A DNA stretch of 64,000 nt from Elusimicrobiota bacterium. GTDB taxonomy: Bacteria; Elusimicrobiota; Elusimicrobia; UBA1565; UBA9628. The notes under the pieces are model-generated. The model saw only the letters and a program-made list of their open reading frames with translations, made no database searches and was not told where the DNA came from. The translations under genes were made by a program, and so were the position numbers. The stretch's first letter is position 1. Every line of letters starts with the position of its first letter. This document shows, one piece after another, positions 52,553-61,515 of this stretch. The stretch spans positions 3,562,437 to 3,626,436 of the forward strand of contig CP096137.1 in the NCBI GenBank assembly GCA_023213235.1. The letters are read 5' to 3'.

Positions 52553-53361
52553 GCGGGGTTCTCCGTGGTTTCGGGGGCGACCGGCGCCGGCGGCTGCGAC
52601 AGGCCGCGCCGCGACAGAAACTCGCGAGCGAAGGCCATGTAGGACTCGGCCCCTTTGGACTTGGGGTCGTACTGGAAGATGCTCTGCCCGAAGCCGGGGG
52701 CCTCGGCCAAGCGGATGTTGCGCGGGATGATGGAGTTGAACATCTTCGGCCCGAAGTACTTGAACACCTCGTCCTTCACCTGATTGGACAAGGTCATTCG
52801 GGAGTCGAACATGGTCAAGACTCCCCCTCGGTCTCCAGCTTTGGGTTGAGAGCGCCCTTGATGCGGTCGACCGCGGCCAGGAAGGCGGCCAGGCCTTCCA
52901 TGGAGTAATACTCTCCCTGGATCGGGATGATGATGCGATCGGAGGCGTTCAGAGCGTTAACCGTCAAAAGACCCAAGGAAGGTGGGCAGTCGATGACGAT
53001 GTAGGCATACTTGTTTTTGACGGCGGAAAGGGCCCCTTTAAGGCGGCTTTCCCGCGCCAAGGCGGACACCAGCTCGATTTCAGCCCCGGCAAGCTCGTTG
53101 TTTGCCCCGGCCGCGGACAGCTTGGGCAGTGGAGACTGCTTGATGGTCTTTTCCAGGGGTAAGAGGTCGACGAGCACATCGTAGAGGTTGGGCTCGAATT
53201 CCAGCTTGTTGAACCCCACCCCGGAGGTGGCGTTGCCCTGGGGGTCCATGTCGATCAGGAGGGTGTCATGACCTAAAACCGCCAAGGCGGAAGCCAGGTT
53301 GACGGCGGTGGTGGTCTTGCCGACCCCCCTTTTGGTTTGCGATTGCAATTATCTCGGCCAT
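52549..53361 (-). CDS. parA: Chromosome-partitioning ATPase ParA/Soj (frameshifts at two sites)
   Basis: About 271 aa. The deviant Walker A, KGGVGKTT, is broken: the coding strand has six Gs (53324-53329) where eight are needed. A second loss lies in the run 52823-52827, so the total of three missing bases restores frame. The rest is intact: IDMDPQGNATSG, IVIDCPPSLGLL and PIQGEYYSMEGLAAFLAAVD. ATG 53361 (MAEIIAIANQK) is the normal start. The ATPase positions origin regions through ParB. Confidence 0.94.
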
Positions 53362-53365
53362 GATC

Positions 53366-53456
53366 TGTTTACTCGTGAAAACACGTCATTCGGCCATGAG
53401 AATTTACTCGTGAAAACTCCAGTTCCTATACTAGCATTCGGCCTAAAAGTTGTCAA
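53366..53456 (-). promoter_or_regulatory. parAB promoter and repeated parS-like elements
   Basis: On the minus strand TTGACA (53451-53456), 17 bases, TAGTAT (53428-53433), a near-perfect promoter. Between it and the parA ATG are two copies of TTTACTCGTGAAAAC (53368-53382 and 53403-53417, 35 bases apart). The 18-bp surroundings of the first copy (53366-53383, TGTTT to AAACA) resemble the parS consensus TGTTTCACGTGAAACA with one extra base in each half. CATTCGGCC also occurs twice. Likely sites for ParB or ParA autoregulation. Confidence 0.55.
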
Positions 53457-53538
53457 GAGCCGTCATTATTGTTATATTAGATTGTTAACGATTGATCAGT
53501 GCTGTTAAGTGTTGTTTGTTAGTTTATCTCTTTTGATC

Positions 53539-53567
53539 TGGACACAACCCGACTTTTATCTTACACT
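53539..53567 (+). promoter_or_regulatory. Promoter of the glutamine-synthetase-family gene, leaderless
   Basis: TGGACA (53539-53544), 17 bases, TACACT (53562-53567), then six bases and the ATG at 53574. This is the leaderless candidate with the best -35 element in the window. Confidence 0.65.
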
Positions 53568-53573
53568 TCGCCC

Positions 53574-54921
53574 ATGACCAACGCCGCGCCTCTGCTCGCC
53601 GCGATCAAGAAGGGGAAATCCGCACCGTCATCCTCGCGATGCCCGACATGCAGGGCCGCTGGATCGGGAAGCGCTTCACGGGACGCCATTTCGCCAAGGC
53701 GGTCGCCGCCCATGGCACGCACGCCTGCGCGTACTTGCTCACCGTCGACATGGAGATGGATCCCGTTCCCGGCTTCGCTCTGACGAGCTGGGACAAGGGC
53801 TACCAGGATTTCGCGCTCGTGCCGGATTTCTCGGCGTGGTGGGCGCCCGCGTGGCTGCCGGGCACGGCGCTCGTCGTCGCCGACGTGCTGGACGCGGCGC
53901 ACGAGAAGACGATCTCCGTCGCGCCGCGCCAGGTCCTCAAGGATCAGGTCGCCCGCGCCGCGGCGAAGGGGTGGTCCCTCAAGATGGCCTCCGAACTCGA
54001 GTTCTACCTGCTGCGCGAGACCTACGAGTCGGCGCAGAAGAAGAACTGGACCGGCCTCGAGCACTACGGCACCTACATCGAGGACTACCACATCCTGCAG
54101 GGCACGCGCGAGGAGCCGGTCGTCGGCGCGATTCGCGACCTCATGGAGGACACCGGCGTCCCCGTCGAGAACTCCAAGGGAGAGTGGGGCCCCGGACAGC
54201 ACGAGATCAATCTCGAGTACTCCGACCCCGTTCGCATGGCCGACCTCCACACCGTCTACAAGCACGGCGCCAAAGAGATCGCGATGCAGAAGGGCGCGTC
54301 GCTGACCTTCATGGCCAAGTACAGCGACAAGCTCGCCGGCTCCTCGTGCCATATTCACGCGAGTCTCTGGGACAAGGCGGGGCGCAAGTCCGTCTTCGCG
54401 CCGGGGGCAAGCCCTCGAAGGAGTTCCGCTGGTTCCTCGGCGGGATGATGGCGCTGGCGCGCGACTTCTCCTTGCTCTTCGCGCCCACGGTGAATTCCTA
54501 TAAGCGCTACCAGGCCTCGACCTTCGCGCCGACGCGCATCGCCTGGGCGCGCGACAACCGCACGTGCGGCTTCCGCGTCGTCGGGGAGGGGGACTCCCTG
54601 CGCATCGAGAACCGCATCCCGGGCGCCGACGCGAACCCGTACATGGCCTTCGCCGCGGTGATCGCCGCCGGCCTGCACGGCATCGAGCGCAAGATCGAGC
54701 CCCCGGCGGAGTTCGCCGGCGACGCCTATAAGTCCAAGGTGACTCCCGTTCCGAAGACCCTGCACGAGGCCATCGCGCTGTTCGAGAAGTCGGCGGCGGC
54801 CAAGGAGGCCTTCGGCGCCGAAGTGCATGAGCACTACCTGCACGCGGCCCGCGCCGAGCAGGCGGCCTACGACCGCGCGGTCACCGACTGGGAGCGCGGC
54901 CGGTATTACGAACGGATCTGA
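53574..54921 (+). CDS. Glutamine synthetase-family ligase, possibly gamma-glutamylpolyamine synthetase-like (two frameshifts)
   Basis: About 449 aa after restoring single Gs at 53612-53615 and 54403-54407. ATP-dependent glutamate-amine ligase fold: SELEFYLL (metal ligands), GEWGPGQHEINLEY, TFMAKYSDKLAGSSCHIH, and RIENRIPGADANPYMAFAA. MPDMQGRWIGKRF and YLLTVDMEMDPVPG resemble the PuuA/GlnA3 branch that glutamylates polyamines or other amines more than the assimilatory GlnA. With polyamine genes on both sides within 10 kb, a role in polyamine handling is plausible but not shown. Confidence 0.75.
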
Positions 54922-54941
54922 ACCGTATTAAGGAGAGAACC

Positions 54942-55370
54942 ATGAAAATCATGACCATGACGGCGGCCTTGCTGATGATCTCCCTCGGCGCCCGGGCCGA
55001 GGATCCCGCCCCGACGCCCGCGGCGGAGAAGCCGGCGCTCGAGCAGCGCGGGGAGCGCGTCGAAAAGCAGGGTGAGCGGCTCGAGAAGAAAGGCGAGCGC
55101 ATGCAGAAGCAGGGAGAAAGGCGCCAGGAGCGGGCGGAAAAGGTCGAAGAGCGGGCCGAGAAAATCGAGGCCCGCGCCGAGAAGCTTGACGAGGCCGGCA
55201 GGGAGAAGGCCGCCGACCGCCTCGAGCGCAAGGCCGACCGATTGGACAAGAAAGGCGAGCGCATGGAGCGCCAGGGCGAGCGCCGCGAGCGGCGAGGGGA
55301 GCGGGCCGAGCGCCGGGGCGAGCGCCGCGAGAACCGCGGCGAGCGCATGCAGAGGCGCGGCCGCCGCTAA
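54942..55370 (+). CDS. Secreted charged repeat protein (142 aa)
   Basis: Signal peptide (residues 1-19, GARA before Glu-Asp), then nearly pure seven-residue repeats on the pattern G-E-R-x-E-K-x (for example KQGERLEKKGERMQKQGER), turning into RRGERAERRGERR near the C-terminus. The charge pattern predicts a long single helix or coiled coil. Encoded by imperfect 21-bp DNA repeats. AAGGAG ribosome site upstream. The function is unknown; it could bind acidic cell-wall polymers or nucleic acid. Followed directly by the epimerase gene. Confidence 0.7.
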   Translation: MKIMTMTAALLMISLGARAEDPAPTPAAEKPALEQRGERVEKQGERLEKKGERMQKQGERRQERAEKVEERAEKIEARAEKLDEAGREKAADRLERKADRLDKKGERMERQGERRERRGERAERRGERRENRGERMQRRGRR

Positions 55371-56299
55371 ATGAAGCGGATCCTCGTCACGGGCGGCGCG
55401 GGCGCGATCGGGGAAACCTCGTCTCCGCGCTCGCCCGTGAGGGGAGCCGCGTCGTCGTGCTGGACAATTTGACGTCCGGCCACCGGCAGAACCTTCCGCC
55501 AGGCGTCGAGCTCGTGCGAGGAGACGTGGGGGACGCGAAGACCGTCGCGCGGGTGCTCAAGCGGGGCTTCGACGAGATTTACCATCTGGCCGCGTTCTTC
55601 GCGAACCAGAACTCGTGCGACCATCCCGTCGACGACTTCCGCTCGAACGCGCTCGGCACCGTGCTGATGCTCGAGGGGGCCGCGAAGCTGAGGGGGCTGA
55701 AGACCTTCCTGTTCGCCTCGACGTCGTCGCTGACGGGGGACCTCGATGAGGGCCTCGCCGAGGGCTTCAGCACTCCCTACATGGCCTCGAAGTTCACGGG
55801 GGAGCTCTACGCTCGGTACTACCGGCGTGTCGGCGCGGTGCCCGTGCGCACCGTGCGCTACTACAACTGCTACGGGCCCGGAGAGTGGCCGGGGCGCTAC
55901 CGCAACGTGGTCGTCAATTGGATCGAGAAGGTGCTCAAGGGAGAGCCGCTCGGCATCACGGGCGACGGGCGCGAGACGCGCGACTTCACCTACGTCGACG
56001 ACATCGTCTCCGGGACGATCGCCGTCGCCCGCTCGAAGAAGACCTGCGGGCCCCGCGTCTACCAACTCGGGACGGGCAAGGAGACGACGATCAAGCGCCT
56101 GGCCGAGCTCGTCCAGGAGGCCTGCGGCCGGACCGTCGGCGTGTCGCTGACGCCGCGGCGCGGGTGGGACAAGACGATGCGCCGCCGCGCCGACCTCACG
56201 CTCGCCCGGCGCGACGCCGGCTGGAAGCCGAAGGTCTCGCTCGAGCAAGGGCTTTGGCGGACCGTGGCCTGGTACCGGGCCCATTTCCCGTCGAAATGA
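55371..56299 (+). CDS. NAD-dependent sugar-nucleotide epimerase/dehydratase (one frameshift)
   Basis: Extended SDR enzyme of about 309 aa after restoring one G of the run at 55410-55413, which lies inside the GGAGAIGG cofactor loop. Other features: LVRGDVGD, HLAAFFANQNSCDHP, catalytic YMASK (Tyr-x-x-x-Lys) and RYYNCYGPGE. It is closest in pattern to UDP-glucuronate/UDP-galactose-type epimerases. ATG directly follows the previous TAA; its TGA overlaps the glycosyltransferase ATG. Confidence 0.85.
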
Positions 56300-57404
56300 A
56301 GATCGCTCTCGAGATCTCCGGCGCCCTCGCGGGAGGGGGTTCCGGCGCTACACGGAGATGATCGTCCGCGCCCTCGCCGAGGCGGATAAGACGAACGAGT
56401 ACGTCCTGTTCGGCGCGTTCTGGAGCCGGCCGGAGCGCCTGGCGGAGCTCGACCTGCCGAAGCAGGCGAACTTCAGGACGCTTCAGCTCAAGGCGCCGCA
56501 GCGCCTCCTCCTGCCGGCCGAGGAGTTCCTCGGAATCCGCTGGCAGGAGAAGAAGCTGCTCGAGCTCGGCGTCGATCTCGTGCACGGATTCTCCAACTGG
56601 CTTCCTCGACTGGAAAAGCTGCCCTCGATCATGACCTTGGCCTACGCCGAGCATACCGCGTTTACTCGTTGGGACGAGTTCTATTTCAACCGCCTGCTGC
56701 CCCGCTCCGTGAGGCAGGCCGATAAGATTCTGTCGATCTCGGGAACCGCCAAGGACGCGGCGGTCCGCGACTTCGGCGCCGACCCGAAGAAGATCGACGT
56801 GGTCTACTATGGGGCCCCGCTGGACGGCTTCGAGCCCGCGGGCGGCCCCGCGTCGCCGCCCTATTTCCTCTTCGTCGGGGTCACGCGCTCGACGAAGAAC
56901 ACCAAGGTGCTCATGGAGGGCTTCGTCCGGTTCAAGAAGTCGCACCCCGAGGCGCCTCATCGCTTCGTGATCTGCGGCGCGCCGGGCGACGAGCAGGAGG
57001 AGCTTGAGAAGCTCCTGGCCGGCGCGGGCCTCACGGAGGCGGTGACCTTCGCCGGCAACGTCGCGCAGAAGGACGTCCACCCGTACTACCAGAAGGCGCT
57101 GGCCTACGTGTCGGCCTCGGCGCTCGAGGGGTTCCACCTGCCCTTGATCGAAGCGATGGCTTGCGGGATCCCGACCGTGGCGGCGCGCGGTGGCGCCCAG
57201 ACCGAGATCGTCGCCGACGCGGGGCTGCACGTCGACGCGACGGCCGAGGATCTGGCCCGGGGCATGGAGGCCGTCGCCTTCGACGAGCCCCTGCGCGCGC
57301 GCCTGCGCGAGAAGGGCTTCGCGCGCTGCCGGGAGTTCTCCTGGAGCCGCGCCGCGCGGCAGGTGATCGCCGCCTACGAAGCGGTCTTGGCGCGCCCGCG
57401 CTGA
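56296..57404 (+). CDS. Glycosyltransferase family 4 (GT-B) (one frameshift)
   Basis: About 369 aa after restoring one G of the run at 56335-56339. GT-B fold: LFVGVTRSTKNTKVLMEGF at the start of the nucleotide-binding half, then VSASALEGFHLPLIEAMACG with the EX7E-type motif. Probably adds a sugar to a surface glycan, with the epimerase upstream supplying the donor. It converges on wecB, overlapping it by 31 bases. Confidence 0.88.
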
Positions 57405-58458
57405 GCGAGCGCCAGCACGGCGGCGGCGCAGCGCTCGCCGGCCTTGCCGTCCCAATACTTCGGCGGCTTGGCCTTGCCCCGCCGGCGCTTGAGCGCGGCG
57501 GCGGCCTCGCGGGGCAGCAGAGAGACGTCGCGCACGAGCTTGTTGGTTCCGTGCGTGATCGTCACCGGGCGCTCGGTCGTCGTGCGGATCGTCAGGCACG
57601 GGACCCCGAGGAAGGTCGTCTCCTCCTGCACGCCGCCCGAGTCCGTGATGACGAGGGCCGCGCCCTTCTGCAGGCCGAGGAACTCGAGGTAGCCGAGCGG
57701 CTCCGTCAGGCGCAGGCCCGCGGGCGCCGTCCAGCCCGCGTCGTCGAGCCGCCGGCGCGTGCGCGGGTGGAGGGGAGGACGACGGGGGCCGTCTTCGCGA
57801 CCTTCTCGAGCGCGCGCATCAGGGCGAGCAGGGCCTTGGGTTCGTCGGTGTTGGCCGGGCGGTGGACGGTGACGAGGACGTAGGGGCCCTCGAAGCCGGG
57901 CTTCTTCGCCGACGGCAGAAGGCGGATCAAGGTGTCGATCATCGCGTTGCCGACGAGCTTGACTTTAGACGCGGGCACTCCCTCGCGCGCGAGGTTGCGC
58001 GCGGCGTCCGCCGAGGGGATCAGCAGCAGGTCGGCCAGCTGATCGGTGACGAGGCGATTGAGCTCCTCGGGCATGTCTCGGTCGCCCGAGCGCAGGCCGG
58101 CCTCGACGTGCGCCAGCGGAATGCGCAGCTTCGCCGCGGCGAGCGCGGCGGCCAAGGTCGAGTTGACGTCGCCGTAGACCACGACCACGTCGGGCTTCTT
58201 CTCGAGAAGAACCGGCTCGAGGCCGAGCAGAACCTGCGCGGTCTGGGCCGCGTGCGTGCCGGAACCGACGCCGAGGGACACGTCGGGCGCGGGCACGCCG
58301 AGCTGGACGAAGAACACGTCGGACATGTTCGCGTCGTAGTGCTGGCCGGTGTGGACCAAGGTCTGGCGCACGCCCTTTCGGGCGGCGAGAGCGCGGATGA
58401 CGGGGGCGGCCTTTATGAAATTCGGCCTTGCTCCGACGACATGCAGGATGTGGGTCAT
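57374..58458 (-). CDS. wecB: UDP-N-acetylglucosamine 2-epimerase, non-hydrolysing (one frameshift)
   Basis: About 361 aa after restoring one base of the GGGG run at 57772-57775. GARPNFIKAAPVI, HTGQHYDANMSDVFF, VYGDVNSTLA, HVEAGLRSGDRDMPEE-NR, and TDSGGVQEETTFLGVPCLT are all present. Interconverts UDP-GlcNAc and UDP-ManNAc, a precursor of surface glycans. ATG overlaps the stop of the second epimerase. Last gene of the operon starting at 62574. Confidence 0.92.
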
Positions 58459-59549
58459 GGTCTCCAGTCCTTCGGGGCCGGTCCCCGTCCGAGCCAGTGA
58501 GCGACGCCGGCGGCGACGCGCGCGGCGGCCCGCCCGTCTCCAAAGAGCCGGCGCCCGCGCCCCATGCGGCGGCGAAGGGCGGCGTCGCCGAGCAGGCGGG
58601 AGGCCTCGCGTTCCAGACGGCGCGGATCGAGCCCGACGAGAAGGCCCGCGCCCGCGGCGAGGATCTCCGGGCGCTCCGTGCGCCGGCGCGCGATCAGAAG
58701 GGGCTTGCCGAGCGTCGCGGCCTCCTCCTGAATTCCGCCGGAATCCGTGATCACGAAGAGGCAGCGGGCGAGCAGGGCGAGCAGTTCGGGATACGGCAGG
58801 GGCCGTACCAGCCGCACGCGCGCATGCCGCAGAAGGCGGCGCGCGACGCGGTCGACGGCGGGGTTCGGGTGCACCGGGTAAACGAACACCGCGGCCGGGT
58901 GGCGTTCGGCCAGCCGTGTGAGGGCTCCGCACAGCCGCGCCAGCGGGCGACCGTGGAGCTCGCGCCGGTGCAGAGTGACGAGGACCTCGTTCGTGCGGCC
59001 GCGACGCGGGCGCAGCGCGCGCAACGCGTCGACGACGGTGTTGCCCGTGACGTGGATCGAACGGCCGCCGAGCCTCTCACGGCGCAGGTTCGCTCGCGCG
59101 GCGGGCGTCGGGGGAAACAGCACCGAGGCGATCGAATCGATCAGAACGCGGTTGCGCTCCTCGGGAAAGGGGTCGTCCCGGTCGAACGTGCGCAGGCCCG
59201 CCTCCACGTGCGCGACCGGGATTCCGGCCTCGCGCGCGGCGACCGCGGCGGCGGCGGCCGTCGTCGTGTCGCCCTGGACGACGACGAGCGCGGGCTTCAC
59301 GCGGCGAAGCAAGGGAGCGAGCGCGGCCATGGCGCGGCGAGCGACCTGGTCCGGCGTCTGCCCGGGCCTCATCAGCCGCAGGTCGACGTCGGGACGCAGG
59401 CCGAACGGGCGCAGCGCCGACGCGAGCAGTTCGCGGTGCTGTCCCGTCGCGCACACGACGGTCCGGATTCGCCGGCGGCGCAGCGCGGCGACGACGGGGG
59501 CGAGCTTGATGGCCTCGGGCCGCGTGCCCATGACCACGAGGACCTTCAT
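58455..59549 (-). CDS. Second UDP-N-acetylglucosamine 2-epimerase-family enzyme, Arg/Ala-rich (364 aa)
   Basis: A divergent relative of WecB in tandem with it: VMGTRPEAIKLAPVV, TGQHRELL, GDTTTAAAAA, HVEAGLRTFDRDDPFPEE-NR, TGNTVVDAL, and TDSGGIQEEAATLGKP. The sequence is clearly different from the neighbour, so it is not an assembly duplicate. It is unusually rich in Arg and Ala. It might act on another UDP-sugar. ATG 59549 overlaps the agmatinase stop. Confidence 0.85.
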   Translation of the reverse strand: MKVLVVMGTRPEAIKLAPVVAALRRRRIRTVVCATGQHRELLASALRPFGLRPDVDLRLMRPGQTPDQVARRAMAALAPLLRRVKPALVVVQGDTTTAAAAAVAAREAGIPVAHVEAGLRTFDRDDPFPEERNRVLIDSIASVLFPPTPAARANLRRERLGGRSIHVTGNTVVDALRALRPRRGRTNEVLVTLHRRELHGRPLARLCGALTRLAERHPAAVFVYPVHPNPAVDRVARRLLRHARVRLVRPLPYPELLALLARCLFVITDSGGIQEEAATLGKPLLIARRRTERPEILAAGAGLLVGLDPRRLEREASRLLGDAALRRRMGRGRRLFGDGRAAARVAAGVAHWLGRGPAPKDWRP

Positions 59550-60589
59550 CCGCGCGGAGAGCGCAGGCCGCGGCTGACCAGGGTCCAGGCGCACATCTTA
59601 TAAAGGAGGCGCATCGCGACGTTCGCGTCCCACTCCGTCGGGCCCGGGGCGACCTCGACGAGGTCGAAGCCGAGGATCGTCCGGCCGGAGCGCGCGACCA
59701 TCGAGATCAGGTGCTGCGCCTCGGCGAGCTGGAGGCCGCCCGGGACCGGCGTGCCCGTGCTCGGGCACAGCTGGGGGTCGAGGCCGTCGATGTCGAAGGT
59801 GATCCACACCTTGCCGGGCAGGGCGGCGACGATCTTCTCGCAGGTCTGCGTCCACGGCGTGCCGTCGAAGCGGGCGCGCGCGAGGTCGCGGTCGAAGAAC
59901 ACCTTCGCGCGCTCGCCGAGCGCGTCGAGGTAGGCCTGCTCCTGCTCGCAGTAGTCGCGGATGCCGACCTGCACGAGCTTCTCGATCTTGGGGACCCCGT
60001 CGAGCGCGTTGCGCATGATCGAGGCGTGCGAGTGGACGAAGCCCTCGTAGGCGTCGCGGGTGTCGGAATGGGCGTCGAAATGTAACAAACCAAAGGCACC
60101 ATGCTTTTCGGCCGTCGCCTTGAAGGCGCCCAACGGCACGCTGTGGTCCCCACCCACAATGCCGACGATTTTTCCAGCTGCTTGGAGCTCTTTAGTTTGC
60201 CGGTAAACCCAGTCGTTCAGCTTTTCACTGAGATCGTTAACGAGCCGCAGCGAGGCCTGTAGTTTCCGGTTCCCATCGATACGCCCACCCTTGGCTATGA
60301 CCTTCTTCGCTTCGGCTTTGGCCTTCTTGTTCCACGCCAGGACTTCCTTCGAGACGGGGCGCATGTAGATGCCCGGCTCGTAGGGCTTGTGCACGTCGCC
60401 GTCGAAGAGGTCGATCTGGCCGCTGGCCTCGAGGATCGCGTCGGGGCCCTTCGAGGTCCCGCCGCCGTAGGACGTGGTCGCCTCCCACGGCACGGGCAGG
60501 AGCACGAGCGCGGAGTCCTTCTCCTGGTGAGGAAGTCCGAAGACGCCGCTGTCCTCGTCGGGGGCCGAATTCGGGTCGAAGTCGAGCAT
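59546..60589 (-). CDS. speB: Agmatinase/arginase-family ureohydrolase
   Basis: 347 aa, unbroken. The binuclear manganese ligands are in GGDHSVPLGA, HFDAHSDTRDAYEG, and TFDIDGLDPQLCPSTGTP. The last motif and an extended N-terminus fit agmatinase-type members, which split agmatine to putrescine and urea; arginase or another guanidine substrate is possible. The ATG at 60589 has TAGAAT six bases upstream, so the gene can be expressed on its own within the larger operon. Its product would feed SpeE. Confidence 0.87.
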   Translation of the reverse strand: MLDFDPNSAPDEDSGVFGLPHQEKDSALVLLPVPWEATTSYGGGTSKGPDAILEASGQIDLFDGDVHKPYEPGIYMRPVSKEVLAWNKKAKAEAKKVIAKGGRIDGNRKLQASLRLVNDLSEKLNDWVYRQTKELQAAGKIVGIVGGDHSVPLGAFKATAEKHGAFGLLHFDAHSDTRDAYEGFVHSHASIMRNALDGVPKIEKLVQVGIRDYCEQEQAYLDALGERAKVFFDRDLARARFDGTPWTQTCEKIVAALPGKVWITFDIDGLDPQLCPSTGTPVPGGLQLAEAQHLISMVARSGRTILGFDLVEVAPGPTEWDANVAMRLLYKMCAWTLVSRGLRSPRG

Positions 60590-60595
60590 GCGGGA

Positions 60596-60601
60596 ATTCT
60601 A
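60596..60601 (-). promoter_or_regulatory. -10 box TAGAAT, leaderless start of the agmatinase gene
   Basis: TAGAAT six bases before the ATG at 60589, inside the 64-base gap after the HDAC-like gene; it gives the agmatinase-epimerase part its own promoter. Confidence 0.5.
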
Positions 60602-60653
60602 GCTAAAAGGGCTTATCCCCAGAAGTTCAACGTTGAACTCGCGACGGCGCGAG

Positions 60654-61508
60654 TCAGAAAAATCCGTCGAGGAAGCTCTCGACGAGGATCGGCAGATCTT
60701 CCGAATACCCGCCCTCGAGCGCGGCGTAGCGCGGCAGCTTGGTCTGCGCGAGCAGCGAGCCGATGCGCTTGAAGGTCCCCTTGTCGAGCTTGAGGCCGGC
60801 GATGGGATCCTCTTTATAAGCGTCGAAGCCCGCGGAGACGGCGAGCACGTCGGGCTTTTCCCGCAGCAGCAGTTCGAGCCGCGGCTCGAATTCCCTCAGC
60901 CAGGCGTCGCCGGCGGTGCCGGCCTCGAGCGGGACGTTCCAGCAGTTGCCGCGCGAGTCGAGGCCGGTGCCGGGATAGAGGGGGAACTGATGGAGGGAGA
61001 GGAAGGTCGTGTTCTCCCGTCCGAGCACCAGCGACTGGGTGCCGTCGCCGTGGTGCACGTCGAAGTCGACGATCGCGACCTTGAGGCCGGGTTGGGCCTT
61101 CTGCAGGCGCGCGACCGAGAGCGCGAGATTATTGAGGTAGCAGAAGCCGGCCACGCGGTCTTTGCCGGCGTGGTGGCCGGGCGGGCGCATCAACGAGAAG
61201 GAGGGCTCGCCTTTCATCGCGGCGTCGGCGGCGGAGAGGGCGCCGGACAGGGAGATGAGGGCGATTTCGTCGATGCCGGGAAACGGCGGAGTGTCCGGAT
61301 CGGAGAACGTGCCGGACTTGATGGAAGCAAGGTGGGACGGCCCGTGAAGCAGGGCGACGTCGACGGCGGAGGCGTGAAGCGACGGCTTTTCGGGCTGATG
61401 TCCGGCGGCCCTGAGCATGGCAAATGTATCTTTAACGCGAAACGGCGCCTCGGGGTGTCCCGAGGCGCCGTATTCGGCGGTCCTGAGGTCGGAGAAGACC
61501 CGACCCAT
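60654..61508 (-). CDS. Histone deacetylase / acetylpolyamine amidohydrolase-family enzyme (284 aa)
   Basis: Zinc-dependent deacetylase fold of the class II HDAC/AcuC/APAH superfamily. The catalytic and zinc-binding motifs are intact: RPPGHHAGKDR, DFDVHHGDGT, and SAGFDAYKEDP, followed by LEGGYSEDLP. Bacterial members remove acetyl groups from polyamines, acetoin-pathway enzymes or other acetyl-lysine or amine substrates. Between a deoxyhypusine-synthase-like gene and agmatinase, an acetylated polyamine is the natural guess. A perfect hairpin lies in the first codons (61442-61471). Confidence 0.85.
   Translation of the reverse strand: MGRVFSDLRTAEYGASGHPEAPFRVKDTFAMLRAAGHQPEKPSLHASAVDVALLHGPSHLASIKSGTFSDPDTPPFPGIDEIALISLSGALSAADAAMKGEPSFSLMRPPGHHAGKDRVAGFCYLNNLALSVARLQKAQPGLKVAIVDFDVHHGDGTQSLVLGRENTTFLSLHQFPLYPGTGLDSRGNCWNVPLEAGTAGDAWLREFEPRLELLLREKPDVLAVSAGFDAYKEDPIAGLKLDKGTFKRIGSLLAQTKLPRYAALEGGYSEDLPILVESFLDGFF
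61442..61471 (-). other. Perfect 13-bp stem-loop inside the first codons of the HDAC-like gene
   Basis: ACGGCGCCTCGGG pairs with CCCGAGGCGCCGT around a four-base loop. It lies 38-67 bases inside the ORF and directly after the deoxyhypusine-synthase-like gene. The coded residues (AEYGASGHPEAP) match the family, so this is coding sequence and not a terminator alone. Confidence 0.7.
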
Positions 61509-61515
61509 GAGTTCT

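Noticed and set aside
54942-55370. CRISPR-like or tandem DNA repeat array
   Set aside because: The repeats are in-frame 21-bp coding units inside an ORF with a signal peptide and ribosome site; no spacers.
57374-59549. Two adjacent 2-epimerase genes as an assembly duplication
   Set aside because: The protein sequences differ throughout, keeping only active-site motifs in common.
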